64,000 nt of DNA from Polytrichum commune (lineage: Eukaryota > Streptophyta > Polytrichopsida > Polytrichales > Polytrichaceae). Shown piece by piece: positions 23,240 to 35,329 of this stretch (within the stretch, counting starts at the first letter, position 1; every line of letters starts with the position of its first letter). The stretch covers positions 33,804,144-33,868,143 of the forward strand of contig OX485809.1 in NCBI GenBank assembly GCA_950295325.1. The letters run 5' to 3'. The notes beneath the pieces are model-generated. The model made no database searches. It saw only the letters and a program-made list of their open reading frames with translations, and was not told the origin of the DNA. A program made the position numbers and the translations under genes.

Positions 23240-24460
23240 GACCATGATTATGTTAGTGGGGCCATGTCTTCGTCTTAAACAAAGTTGGTTATTTAATTCC
23301 CCCCCCAAAGCTCTTCCAACATTGTTCAGGGTAGGCACAACCTCTAGCATGTGCAACCTAGGTCTTTGGCCATGCTCCAAGATGGGTCAGAAAATGCATC
23401 ATCAAACAAATACAAGTGTGGTTACTGGAACAAACATCCATAAACATGGCCATGCATTGCGTACATAAGAGAGAAAAAATTACAATACTTTTATATTTCT
23501 TTATTTTAATATACATTTTTAATGCACAAACAACATCTTGCCCAACATTTTTGAATCTCACATTTGAAATTGTAGTGGAAAATATGAACTACTTTGACAA
23601 TGTACATGCAAACATAAAGGGTTTGTATTTCATTGCAACCATACTTTGCGATTTCTTAGCAAATTGTTTGCAATAGAGATTCAGGTTAGGTAGGACATTG
23701 TGTGTACAATTTAAACAATCACTAATTCTTGACAATTCTCAAATAATACCAAAACTTTTGGGGATATTTTTGCAATGTTTCCCTTTATTATCTTTTGTAT
23801 TTGCCAAAAGGTTGTAAAAATTAACACCTCTATTATCTTTAATGTCAGATAATGTACTCAACATATGTACTATAGCTCAATTGCATATACAAGGTTAACC
23901 TATTTTGATGTGTGTCCAACTACGAGAAGTTAGTCAATTGAAAAATCTTTGACCTCGATAAAATATTTTGTCATTTGAGGTTCTTTTTGCATTAAACTTA
24001 ATTTCTTCTCAACAATCGCATATTATAAAAAATAAAATAAAAACTTTTGTAAGCACTTCATCAAGAAATCCGCAAAGCACATTTGCAATTTAATATGGAC
24101 CATTTATATTTGCATGTACATTACCAACATATGTCAAATTTTCACTATGATTTAAATGTGAAATTTGAAAACATCGGGCAAGACATTGTTTGCGCAGTTT
24201 GTTTTTTGAATATGATTTTTTTAAGAACTTATATGTGAAGTTGTTACATGGCCATGTTTATGGACGTATCTTCTAGGACCCACACTTTTGTTCACATGTT
24301 AGTGCACTTTTATGATCCATTTGATTGCTTGGTTGCACATGTTGGACATTGGGCCCTACCCATCGTTTTGAACCCCCAAAGCAAGGTCGGAAGAGCTCAT
24401 TGGGGGTACATAACCAACTTTAGTTCAAATCCACATATTATGTTAATATGTTATCCAACT
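23240..24460. repeat. Large inverted repeat, arms about 440 bp
   Basis: The left arm (about 23240-23680) and right arm (about 24020-24460) are reverse complements at roughly 70-75 percent by eye. Matching points: CATCCATAAACATGGCCATG (left) and CATGGCCATGTTTATGGACG (right); ACATCTTGCCCAACATTTTT (left) against the complement of the GGGCAAGACATTGTTTGCGC region; AATGTACATGCAAACATAAA against TATTTGCATGTACATT; and AAAGTTGGTTAT against ATAACCAACTTT. The loop is about 340 bp. Both arms read MAMFMDV..S..HT from the same relative frame, so a short coding-like segment was duplicated with the arm. I do not recognise the protein. Confidence 0.75.
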
Positions 24461-24469
24461 TTTCAAAAT

Positions 24470-27400
24470 ATTTGTTGATGTTGGAATTAACATTGGAAAC
24501 ATTTTAACTTAAGGTAAGCATGCATATTTTGGTTGCCTATCTTGATCATACACATATATGTGAGATTATATGGTTAGATGTGGATGTAAGGACCTATTCA
24601 CATGATGCAACATCTACTACATGAGTGGAAAGGCAAGGGATTGGCAATGACAAGTCACACACACTTTTAAGGTATAGACATCCACATGACACATAAAGTG
24701 TTGACATGACAAGAAAAGGACAATCTAACACTTGCAGGCACTATTGCCCGAAAAGTCCTTGGTTTTCACAACCATATAATGATCATATTGGAGATGGTTA
24801 CTTTCTCATGCCACAAAGCCTAAAGGGATGTCACCTTGTGGAAGACCTTATCCCAAAGCTTTTGGTCATCTTCTAGTTGTGTAGAAAGTCTCTAGGAAGA
24901 TACAAGTGTGTAAAAGGTATTGGATTACGTGTTCAAATTTGTATGATTATTTTATGCTCAACAACGAACATAATTGGAAGGACTTTAAGTGTTTGTTTTA
25001 AGGGGGAGGGGGGGGGGTCACTTTGATAGTGAATAAGATTGTAGCTATGTTTTTGCTATCATTTGAACTAACCCAAGGAAAATAACCTAGGGTACAAGGT
25101 CTCAGGGAAGGCTGAGCTAAGTGACCCTAAAGATCAATGTCACATCGCATTAAGGTTTCTAACAACAATCTTATGTCTTTTACTCCTTTGTTCCTTCTTA
25201 ATGAAGTTTAATTCACACTCTTATGGTTCATTGGTACTCTCTTAGTTGTGTGTGATTTTGTAACTACCCAAGTTAATGCCTTTCACTCTCACTCGGTTGT
25301 TTCCCAACCTAGGACTCAACTATGGCCTTTTAACTCTCATTGTCACCGACTATGCCCATCCCAAGCCTCCCAAGTCTTCTCGCTTCCACTCAGTCTATTG
25401 GTCTTCCTCTTTTCACATGAGAGGTAGCCTCTCTTGACCTCCCATAAATATTGTTATTACTCTAACTTTGTAAAGTCAATGTCTCTACTAATCTATGTTG
25501 TTTCTTAACCGCCCAATCAAAAACTCTCTCATTCTTTCTGCAAAGACTATCATCCTCCTTAAAGCAATTTCTCCTCACTCTTGCCTCTCACAGTCTCATA
25601 GTCACTATGCCTCTCAGGCCTTCGCCCTTCTCCATGCAATTATTCTCCACTCTTCTCATGGACTAAGTGAGACGTCATACGTGCTCATTGCCTTAAGATC
25701 TATCTTCTTGTCTTTATCTTTCTCGCCTCTCAAGTTCTTACAATCAACTGGTCTTTCAGACTATCGCCAAAGGATGTCACACTCAATATTGACTATGGCT
25801 CTCATAGTCTTCGATCTCTCTTATATGAGCATTGACATACAACTCCCTCTTAAACTATCACATTCATATCCATTCTCACAACTTCATTAAGGTCATGTGG
25901 TCACCACTTATGTGGTTCTTACCGTCTTTCATTCATCATGCTTCTTCCCTGGCCTATCGCCAAATCTTCTTTATTTGACACTCAACTTGATTATCACAAT
26001 CTTTGATTAATTGGCTATTAAATCTCATAGTCGTTTGGTCCAAAATCAAGGTGATAGCCACTACTCTCCCACTCAATCTTTTTTCTCTAGTTATTGCCTT
26101 AGATTAACTTGATTATACCAAGCTTTAATTATAGCGACCTCTAATTACTTTGCTTATAGCCTCCAAAGTTCACCCACCTAACTCAATGCCCAAAGCCTTC
26201 TCTTTTACACCTGCCAAAACTTCACTCGATTCCAATTACAAAGTTCAATTATTAGCATTCTATGCATCCAAACAATTGCAACAATAATACATTCATTCAC
26301 TCTCAATTCAGAGTTTAATAAGAAAAGTTAGGAGTCAAAATCCCTCGGCTCCTATCATACTAACTTCCTATCCTCGAGCATCTCACTTGGGATGCCTACA
26401 CACTGAACTTTATCATTGAATTTTGGTGTTCACATAAAATTCTATTGCTATTCTATGGTGAGACTATGCCTAGTCTTACTTATGAGAATAGCTTGCTTCT
26501 TCCTTGGCCAACCTTCAACTTATTGAGTTAAGAGGGGGAGAGGGTGCTTGCATGCAATAATCAACTTATCATGGCAATAGCCTCCTAATCCTACTATGGA
26601 TGAAATTCTAACTACCAACCATTAGATGAAAGGCACTGAATTTTGAAAATTGCCCACATCGGCCAAGCTATGGCCAAAAAAATGGCTTACAAAGATGTTC
26701 TTACGAACTCTAGAAGTTATGAGGGAAATGGCCATGGCTTCAATGTGGGTTTGCTAATCACCTTGTACAAGTCACATAATCAATATCCAAGTAGGTGTGG
26801 GCTAATCATAGAAAAAAAAAATTGTTTTAGGTCCACCTGCCTTAGTCTTATGGGATCTGGATGAATTGTATGGATTGTATGTGGGGTTCTAGAAGACCTA
26901 AATCCTAGGTGTATTGCCATTCATGTAGACAAACTTACCATAAATGTATCAAATTTGAAGGCAAATATTGAGTCTTAATGTCGACATTTCTAGCTCAAAC
27001 AAGCGACATACAATCTTGTGGACTTCTATAATAGTGATCAACATTTTTACCCTCTCCTTGCCCAATTTGTCCTCCCTCTTGGTATGTGTTATGAACATTC
27101 ACCTCTTAGCTCACATGTGAATGTTGAAACCACCATACCCATTATGCATGCTTTAACACCTAAATCCACTTTTATATTTCTCACACACACATACTGAATA
27201 CATGCCTTTTTGTTCTGTTGATGTAGTGTGACGCGCATTCAATTTCAAATCTCTACCAATTTCAACATGTGCATGTACATGTGCTCACACTTAGTGTTAA
27301 GGAAGATGTGACCAATGTCAATGCTTGATCTTAAACGGACACTTATATTTAAGTGATGTATGGTTAGATGTGAATCTAAGAACGAACACCAAAAATATAT

Positions 27401-28360
27401 GGGCTGAAAAGTGATTTAGTTATCCTAGTCTAAGATTTAGTGCAATTATTCTTAATACTTAAATCTAATAATTAGGATTATATAAATTAAGTTAATGAAG
27501 ATCAAGTTAAGGGTGCTAACACCATTAACTTAGCATTATAATATTGTGATACATTTTCAATAAGAATGGACTTTTCAATATCAACACTATAATATTTTCC
27601 TGTAGTTTTGGTATTTAGTGTAACCCATTGTTAATCAAACTAATAAGCATAGTCTAAATACAATATCACATTGCACTATACATGTGCGTTAGTGCTCATC
27701 CTATTCATCACCAACTTGCATAAATGATCTTGCAATCATCAATGGCAACTAGAGAAGGTGGCATGGGACACGTGTTGCTACCAAATAAGGCCATTTTGCA
27801 CTGAGACATGCAACTAGGTTGTCTCATATAATTTATCATTATTCAAAATTATTTTGAATATCAATAACCACTATAACGAAACACACAAATCTTTTTTCTA
27901 AATGTGGTTGCTAAACGGATGAATTAACAAAGTTGTAGTAGGTTTTTTGTAATTTGATTTTGATCCAAGGTAATTTGCATGGGTAAAGAGACAACTTGTG
28001 AGTGAAGATAAACTAATTGCACATAGTAGTGTAGTTATTGTGGCACATCAATTCAAATGCCATAGCAAATCAAATATACGATGTACCTACTTATATCCAA
28101 AGAAACCGAGAAGAGTAAGTACACCTCGTTAGGTTACATATCTTAAATAAACACCTCTATTTGAGTCGTTAGTAGTCAATGTGGATCTACAAACATTGAC
28201 CCAACAAAATAAAAGTGCAAAAAAGGTTGAACATCGATCAAACATGGCTTCTCCATCCACGGTCACATATGGCAACAAATATTAAGAGTTCGCGAATCGG
28301 AGTTGTGTCTCACAATGAACATGAAGAAACAATCATTATTCAAGACCCATCGACCTTAAG
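24470..28360. other. Spacer, partly pyrimidine-rich
   Basis: No gene is supported. From about 25100 to 26540 the plus strand is markedly rich in C and T, with many CTCTCA, CACTCTC and CCTC words. The 131-codon open frame at 25495-25890 falls in this part and mirrors the composition. R1 fragments lie at about 24530-24600 and 27330-27400 (TTAAACGGACACTTATATTT). Confidence 0.5.
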
Positions 28361-28362
28361 GT

Positions 28363-29258
28363 AAACACACCTAATTCACTTATGCCCCCTCCCCACTTGA
28401 CATTAGCTAAGCCTAAAAGTGGGTTCTTAAAAATGAGTGTTCACACCATCGACATTATCTAGTGCCGAGCCTAGTTGGCAAATGATGTGGCATGGCTTAA
28501 AAGTGGAGGTTTTAAGCTAAAACTACCGACCCTCCCATCAGTACCTAGACATAAGGCAAGAATGTAGGACCTCTAAAAGTGTTGCCTCCCGCCCTTGTGA
28601 TTGGTTGCTTTTAGTCTTAGCTATGAGGGCACGAGGAGCTCCATTAACAAAAACCGATGGTAAGTATTAAGGCATTTGGGGATGGGACAAAAACTATCCA
28701 ACATTCATTGGTTGGTAGATAAAGCAATGAACATGTGTGAAAGCTACTTAACTAAAACCTACTTGAAAATCTCCAGAGCAAGTTCTTGTAGGTGCATTGG
28801 GATGGCCGGACGTGTCCGCTATAACCGAGGGAGCTTTACCCGGGTTTTAGGGAAGTCTTTGGTTATTTGCTAATGTCAAGTGGGGAGGGGGCATTACTTA
28901 TCTTGACAATACACCGGTACTTGAGTGGTATGTGCTTAGTTGGGGGTCCAATAACATAAACCACCAAAAAATACACGTGTCTTAAGAAGATTGAACTACG
29001 TGCTCAAAGTTACGATAACCATTCTATAACCTCGGCAATCAACACGATGCGGGGGCAACCCTACACAACCATTTAATGAGCACTCGAAGAATCTTGGCTT
29101 CCGAAAAAGAGTAAGATATTCCAAACATGACGTGGAAAGTGTTACCCACGGGCTCGATTTGGGCTTGCTACCATCATGTACTAAATGACGTGTTTGATAT
29201 TCTAGGGAGACTCGTTCGAGGGAAAAAGTAACCATTTAAAGATCCATCTACCTTGTAA
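28363..29258 (-). mobile_element. R1 element hosting a PIF-like insertion
   Basis: A full R1 copy in reverse, ends AAGGTAAACACACCTAATTC on the left and GTAACCATTTAAAGATCCAT then CTACCTTG on the right. It is split near its left end by the 511-bp element at 28383-28893. Without that insertion it is about 385 bp, like the copy in the transporter intron. Confidence 0.75.
28383..28893. mobile_element. PIF/Harbinger-like MITE with TTA TSD
   Basis: A 511-bp element with 25-bp perfect inverted ends: the left begins TGCCCCCTCCCCACTTGACA and continues TTAGC, and the right is its exact reverse complement. TTA lies on both sides (28380-28382 and 28894-28896). A 3-bp TTA duplication is the PIF/Harbinger (Tourist) signature. 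No transposase is encoded. It sits inside an R1 copy, and a diverged relative lies at 13111-14316. Confidence 0.9.
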
Positions 29259-29399
29259 AGTAATCCCTTTCTAGCTCGACTCGGATACTAACGACCTCTC
29301 CAAGATAGGCACCCACTTTTCCTCTCCGGTCCCCTTTGCTTTTCAGCCTCCCCCTCTTGTGATGAGTCCACGCTCTGACTAACTTATCCCATGACCACC

Positions 29400-29870
29400 T
29401 TATATCCCCACTCAAAGGCCAGGATGAATTCCTGGAGCCGCACCGTGGTGGTCGATTCTCGGCCGTTGATCTCAGATCCCACATCCGGCGATGGAGGCCC
29501 ACCCACACGCCAGCCGTCGATCTTAGATACCGCATCGACGACGGGGAGATGCGGCGTGTCTCTTATCCCCAGGCGCGGGGAGGTCCCAGAAAAGGGGCCC
29601 GAACCTGAATCCGACCACAGATCCCTTCCACCGCCGACGTGGGGGAGGAGATGGATTTCCAGGCGTCGGATCCCCCATCTGACGGCTGGGAGTGAGTCTG
29701 GCGAAGGGGCGCTCCTACTGTGGTATCGTGGAGAGCCACGTCAGGTGCGGGAGTGTACAGGGGCTGGCCAACGGCGGGCGTTGGCGCCAAAAATGGATCC
29801 ACGTCGGCTACTACGGTTTTTATTAGGGTTGACTAGGACCTGGGAGTGGGTCTTTATGAAGGAGGTGATT
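29400..29870. other. GC-rich island with repeated CCGTTGATCT words
   Basis: Base composition jumps to well above 55 percent GC in an AT-rich setting. Related words recur: GGCCGTTGATCTCAGATCCC, AGCCGTCGATCTTAGATACC, GCGTCGGATCCCCCATCTGA and CTGACGGCTGGGA. CpG is frequent. The 193-codon plus-strand frame at 29391-29972 spans it but has no recognised domain and looks like a by-product of high GC. Such motifs are common in 5' regions of plant retroelements, but I cannot assign one. Confidence 0.45.
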
Positions 29871-30016
29871 GTGTGTTATGGCGGGGGCCCAATCAAAAGA
29901 ATAGTCACTGCCTTGCTTGGTTGTCGTTGTAAGCATCCCTTTGTAACTATGAAGCCAAGTGATCAACTGTAAGGCATGTGGATCTTAAAATGGACACCAT
30001 TTCCAACGACACTAGT

Positions 30017-30393
30017 TATCCCAATTAGTGTGTGTGGTACTAATTCCCAATACATACATTGTTCTGTCAAGTCTCAAAATTAACGAGGGTGGTTGGAATG
30101 TAAATAATTCATGTATACATGATACATCTCAAGAAAAACAATGTGTGTTCTAAGGTGCTTGCAGAGTGCTACCATTGACCACATGCTTGTAAGTGAATAG
30201 TACCAGGTTGAACATTGCCGGTACTTTTAGTGAATAGTGATGGTATGAATGATATTTTTAGTGAACAATGTCAAGATGAACAATGCTTCCTAGATCTTTT
30301 GGCAACACAAGTTTGATGTCATGAAGATGTTTAGTATCACCTTCACTAATTTCCTCCTACGCACACTATTAGCCCTCCCTCGTTATTTGGGAT
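30017..30393 (+). mobile_element. R4 element, copy 1
   Basis: Left end TATCCCAATTAGTGTGTGTG then GTACTAATTCCC. Right end CACACTATTAGCCCTCCCTC then GTTATTTGGGATA, so inverted TATCCCA-type ends. The inside contains several diverged GTGAATAGTG words. Further copies lie at 32545-32832 and, in reverse, at 33374-33805. Non-coding. Confidence 0.65.
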
Positions 30394-30404
30394 AATTTGT
30401 GTAG

Positions 30405-30735
30405 CCCACTTCTTGTAGGACATGAAACATGCGATTAGTACGAGATGATGGTTAGCAAATCTAAATCAAGGTTGTAGTCACTTTCATCACAATTTTAAGA
30501 GGTTATATGAATATCTTATACATTATCAAGGTGAAGATCCTTGTGCTTGCTAGGTGGTCATATAGGTCCCTCCTAATTTATGTTGATTGTTGAGCTTAGA
30601 ATGGTTGTCATATTTTGAGCACGTAGTTTATATATCAATAATTTCTAACATGTGTCGTTATGGTATATGTTCTTGGAGCCACACCTAACCACATACCACT
30701 CAAATATAGGTGTCCGATTAAGATAAGTAACATGT
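30405..30735 (+). mobile_element. R1 element
   Basis: GGACATGAAACATGCGATTA, GATGGTTAGCAAATCTAAAT, TTGAGCTTAGAATGGTTGTC, GAGCCACACCTAACCACATA and CAAATATAGGTGTCCGATTA are all preserved. Confidence 0.8.
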
Positions 30736-30784
30736 TGTGGGTGGTGATGGCGGGGTTTCTTTTTTACATGGTTGCCATATCTTA

Positions 30785-31587
30785 GGGTCCAGCCGCACAT
30801 CCCAATTAAGGCTTTCGTTAGAGTAATTAACCACTCAAATTACTTGTATTATGCCCACATTGCCCGGTTAGAGAACTAGCTAACATACGAGGTAGCTAAC
30901 CTATATGAGGGCTAATCTATCTCATGGTCGCACCACCTACTTAAAATTAAGGATTAAATAAAAGTTATCAAGCTAGAAGTTACCTAACTTTTGGGGCCTT
31001 GCTTTTGTGAATAAATCTTAACTCATCCATACTCTTAATGCTAAATAACTTTTACAAATGAGTAGCCCGAGTTTTTTTCTTAATTGCATGCCTTTCATTT
31101 TCCTTGTCTCTTCTCCATTATGCTACAAGCTGGACTACACTATTTCTTATAGTCCTAAATTATATATATATATAACATTCAATATCATATAATTTCCAAA
31201 TTTAGACCAAAATTATTGTTTAATTTTAGTTATAAAATTTAACATAATTTTAATCATATTGAAACACAAATGGCGTGGGCCACAAAATGATGACGTATCA
31301 TATGTAGTGTCATGTTCAAAACTTGGGCAAGTTGAGCAAAACTTTGGTCGGTCAACCTTAACACCTTTCTTAAATTCGTCAACTTTTGGTTCGTGGTAAC
31401 CGGGATGTGTGGCCAAGCGATTGGTCAGCTAGCGTATGAGTTAGTTGATTTCACCAAGTTATATTGTTAGCTAATTCTCCTAACTAGGTGGTGCGGCCAT
31501 GATTTTAGGTAGCTAGAATTTTGGTTAGTTAATCTTCACTAACTCGTAGTTAGCCAATTCTCTTCACTAGGTGGTGCAGCTCGACCC
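30785..31587. mobile_element. PIF/Harbinger-like element, TTA TSD
   Basis: An 803-bp element with ends GGGTCCAGCCGCAC (left) and, as reverse complement of the right, GGGTCGAGCTGCACCACC. TTA lies at 30782-30784 and 31588-31590. Subterminal blocks such as GTCGCACCACCTA and GGTGGTGCGGCCATG are repeated in inverted orientation, and AGCTAAC/GTTAGCT words recur. A short minus-strand open frame (31213-31416) has no recognised domain. Confidence 0.7.
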
Positions 31588-31590
31588 TTA

Positions 31591-32540
31591 GTAAGTTGGA
31601 TTTATGATGATGCTCTCCAATCATAATTGTACAAACATCCATAATCACTTGTAGATGCGGCACATGCTTTTAGAAAACATATCCTTGTTTAGTATCTAGA
31701 CATGTCATACTCAATTTAGGATGTGTAAAGAGGACATTGTAAATGATACATCCATGACATGGTTTAAATACACCTAGCATCTAAGTACATGTGAAATACT
31801 ACCTAACAATACGAATTTGTCCTCAAACCAATCACATGTTACCAATTCACAAGTTTATTATGTCTAATATTCAATGTCTATCTATAATGGACAACATGGT
31901 GGTGGTGGTAGTGACATTCCCTAATGTTTCATTACAATCAGAAAGGTAGGAAGCCACATTAAAGTGATGTGTCATATGCACATGTGATGAGGCCCGTTGC
32001 CTTGCCATTCAATTAGGAATATGGGCTTATGGCATGGGCGTGGGGGCACTGCGGGCCTGGGTGGCTTGATTTGCGGGTTGGGGTATAAGGTTTGGGGCAT
32101 GGGGACCAGGGGTTTGTAGTTAGGGAGTGGGGGTTAAGGGTTAGGAAAAGGGAAGGACAATAGAGGAGGAAGAAAGAGGTATTTTCAAATTGTTTAGAAG
32201 AAGAAGAAGAACATAGTGTTGCATGAGCACTACAAGCTTGGACACACTAAATCATATGCATGGGTGCAATGTGTGAAGACAAAAAAAGACACATGTTAAG
32301 ATGAGATTGGACTATCAATGCTATGAACAAAGACTCCATTTTAGGTTCAAACTACTATCTATTTTGAAGATGTTGCACAATGATTGCATGGGTGGTGAGG
32401 TTTGTTGACAGTCAATCTTTCTAAAACGGCTGACCACTGATGACCACATGTTGAGTGGACGGTGCGGGGATGACCTGGGACATCAATTCATATGCACGGG
32501 TGCAATGGGCCGAGATGGTACAGGTCTAAACCACACTGAT
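31591..32540. other. Spacer without recognised gene
   Basis: Nothing supported beyond a G-rich patch at about 32030-32160 and a GAAGAAGAAGAAGA tract at about 32198-32212. Confidence 0.5.
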
Positions 32541-32544
32541 TATA

Positions 32545-32832
32545 CCAATTAATGCGTGTGGTACTAATTCCCGAAACACACACCATTTTGCCAAGTCTCA
32601 TTTACCATACATTTCAAGATAATCAATGCATGCTCTAAGGTGTTTGTGGAATGAATCAAACAAACAAACAAATAGTCCCAGGACGAATAGTCTTAAGTAC
32701 TTTCATAACAAAGCTAATATGAATAGTGTTTTTAATGAATAATGTTAAGATGAATAATGCTTCGTATTTTTTGGGTGGCACTAATTTTCCACACTCGCTA
32801 TTAGCCCTCCCTTGCTAATAGGGATGATCAGC
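32545..32832 (+). mobile_element. R4 element, copy 2
   Basis: TATACCAATTAATGCGTGTG then GTACTAATTCCC at the left. CGCTATTAGCCCTCCCTTGC then TAATAGGGATGA at the right. An AAACAAACAAACAAA tract lies inside. Confidence 0.65.
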
Positions 32833-33118
32833 GTAGTCTTCATACAATGCTTGAAGTGCTGATAAGAGAATTACTAAAAAACAATCCAAGTATGAGTTCC
32901 TAAACGTGTGGACATTCAACCAGGTCTCAATACGAGGAGAAACATTGGAAACGACGATCTATGTTTGAGTGACGAAGTCGATTACATTATGAAGAGAGTC
33001 ACTAATCATTGATGAAAATGCCACTAATCATCTATATTATAGTGAGTTCATAACTTATAAAATTATTTTGCAGCGAAGGCAGCTTCCATTTTGAATGATA
33101 GACACAGGCAACTAAATG

Positions 33119-33270
33119 TCATAACATTATTCAGATCCAATGTTCTGTGTGACTGACAGTATTAATTTAGAATATTCCCGGGTATTCCTACATTCATTTT
33201 GAATGTGGGGAGTGTTTCATGGAATACTGTGAGTTTCACATAACATTGTTATGAATCTGAATAATGTAAT
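33119..33270. mobile_element. Short foldback element
   Basis: The left half (CATAACATTATTCAGATCCA..ACAGTAT..AGAATATTCCCGGGT..ACATTCAT) and right half (ATGTGGGGAGTG..GGAATACTGTGAGT..GAATCTGAATAATGT) pair as one imperfect palindrome of about 150 bp with almost no loop. Confidence 0.65.
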
Positions 33271-33373
33271 GGTGGGGAGAGATAAATTCGGGCACTCCCA
33301 TCATTGTTTATAGTAAATATGATGGATGAGGGGAGTTGGTTCAGCTTGGCATTGGCATCGAAATTATTATGAT

Positions 33374-33805
33374 TGTCCCATTTAGTGAGGGTGGGCTAAT
33401 AGTGTGTGGGGGAATTAGTGAAGGTGATACTACATTTCTTTACGCCATGTAATTAGTGTCACCAGAAGATCTAGGGTATCGGGAGCTCAAAGTATCAAAG
33501 TACTGGAAACTCTCCATGCAAGCTCTCTTCCATTTCTTAGTGTCATGAGATGCCTTGGAAGTGAGTGGTGCCGATTGAGAAGAAGGAACAACAACAATAG
33601 AAGAAGTCTCTTCGAGTTCCTCAAAACTAATCATGCACTCTACAAACACCTTAGAGCACGCAATAATTTCTTGAAAAGTATGGTAAATGAGCATGTATTC
33701 ATGAATTTAGTACCACCCAACAAGATTTTCAACCCTCACTAATTTTGAGACTTTGAAAAATAGTGTGAGTTTTGGGGAATTGGTACCATACGCACTAAAT
33801 GGGAT
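33374..33805 (-). mobile_element. R4 element, copy 3
   Basis: GTCCCATTTAGTGAGGGTGG then GCTAATAGTGTGTGGG at the left. GGGGAATTGGTACCATACGC then ACTAAATGGGATA at the right. The inside (about 33455-33660) is not shared with the other copies. Confidence 0.6.
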
Positions 33806-33838
33806 ATTCAATATAGCACTATATTAAGTATCGTCTTT

Positions 33839-34023
33839 ACTATCACTTACTATTTGGAATTACACAATGCTATAATTATACATTGTATATCTCATTTTTT
33901 TACCAACAAAGATCAAATTAGTTGTTTGGACATTAATAGAACATTAACATCTTTACTAGGCAACAAATTACATCAATAATGAAAAGATGTAGCATTGTGT
34001 AACTCCAAATAGTAAGTGACACT
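33839..34023. mobile_element. GGAGTTA foldback MITE, copy 2
   Basis: Arms 33839-33873 (ACTATCACTTACTATTTGGA then ATTACACAATGC) and 33987-34023 (GCATTGTGTAACTCCAAATA then GTAAGTGACACT) are inverted copies. The inner arm sequence relates it to the 10984 element. Confidence 0.75.
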
Positions 34024-35329
34024 AAATGCAATGTGTAGTATATTATCTCCCCTTTTATATGAAATATGTGGTCACCCAAGAAAGTGTCATAGTATCCAAA
34101 TGTGATATTCTGCATAATATGACATTTTGGGCTCAAATGTTGTACTATTGAGGTTTTTCAAGAAAATGACCTAATTCAATGTAATTGATTATTGGTGTTG
34201 GTTGGTCATCCACATCGTTCCCCTCCATTGGCTTCTCATTCAAATCTAAACCCAAATGGATTCCTCTACCGCATGCCAAATCCACCAACTTAGCCATGTT
34301 CTACTTTGTAGTGAGAATTTCGTCTCCTACCAACCACACATATTCTTCAATGGCAATTCTTCACTTCCATGATTAAGAAAGGAATGGTCAAATCATTTGC
34401 TAATTCTTTCATTCTCAAACACTCACCTTCGTCATCCATGACAAAATTGGCTCCCTAGTTTGCAGGTAAAATCTTGGACATCCTCCAATTTTATGTATGA
34501 TTTGGGGATTCATCTTTCTCAACACTTGAGAACACCATATAATAACATGCCTTACATTAGGCGTTATTTTCCTCAAGTCTTGGTGAGTAGTAAAAGAATC
34601 AAATTGAGAGAGAACCCATTTTAAAAGCTCATTCTTATATTGAACTTTGAATGAAGTACTTATTTCATGATCCAAGGATTGCACCACACTTGTAACATTA
34701 GGTGGTAAGAAAGCAATAGTGATATTGCTCAATTGCAAGGTTGGAAAACCAAACGAGTCACCCCTACCAACATGCTTAAGGGAATGGGTAGCAAAATTGT
34801 CCATATATAATTGTAAATACCTTCCACTTTTGAGATTTAGAACATACATGAAGGATCATCATCCAACTCTCAAATACATTTGATGCCATTCATGCCGTTT
34901 GGTTTGCAAACCACCACACATAATTTGTTGGCAACCACCTTCCAAAGCATCTTGGGCGTAGAGATTTGTAAATTACCACAGGTTTCAACTTGTCAGTGAT
35001 TGTCATGTTTACAACAAAAACAAGAGTGAGATAGACCTTTTGAATTTTGCACCCACGAACTTCTCCTTGCACTAGTGTCTTGTTTGGTTGGGAAAGATAA
35101 GTGAAACCGGTCTCATCCATATTGTAAACATCTTTTGGTGCCATAACCAATGTGGAGGAGGTCAATGCTTACCAAATTGTTTGCAAGTTCTCTTATGTGC
35201 AGACGTGGGGTCATCAACACTGAATTTGTTGAAATTATAACCGAAATGAAAAGCGTTTGCCACTCAAGACAACTGTGACCTTCAAAGCCAAGAAATTGAA
35301 GAGTGGCATGGGCAAATCTAGGAGTATAG

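Noticed and set aside
25495..25890. 131-codon plus-strand frame
   Set aside because: Composition follows the pyrimidine-rich tract (Ser/Leu/His-rich), with no domain.
29391..29972. 193-codon plus-strand open frame over the GC-rich island
   Set aside because: High GC lowers stop frequency, and the minus strand is also open there. No recognisable domain.
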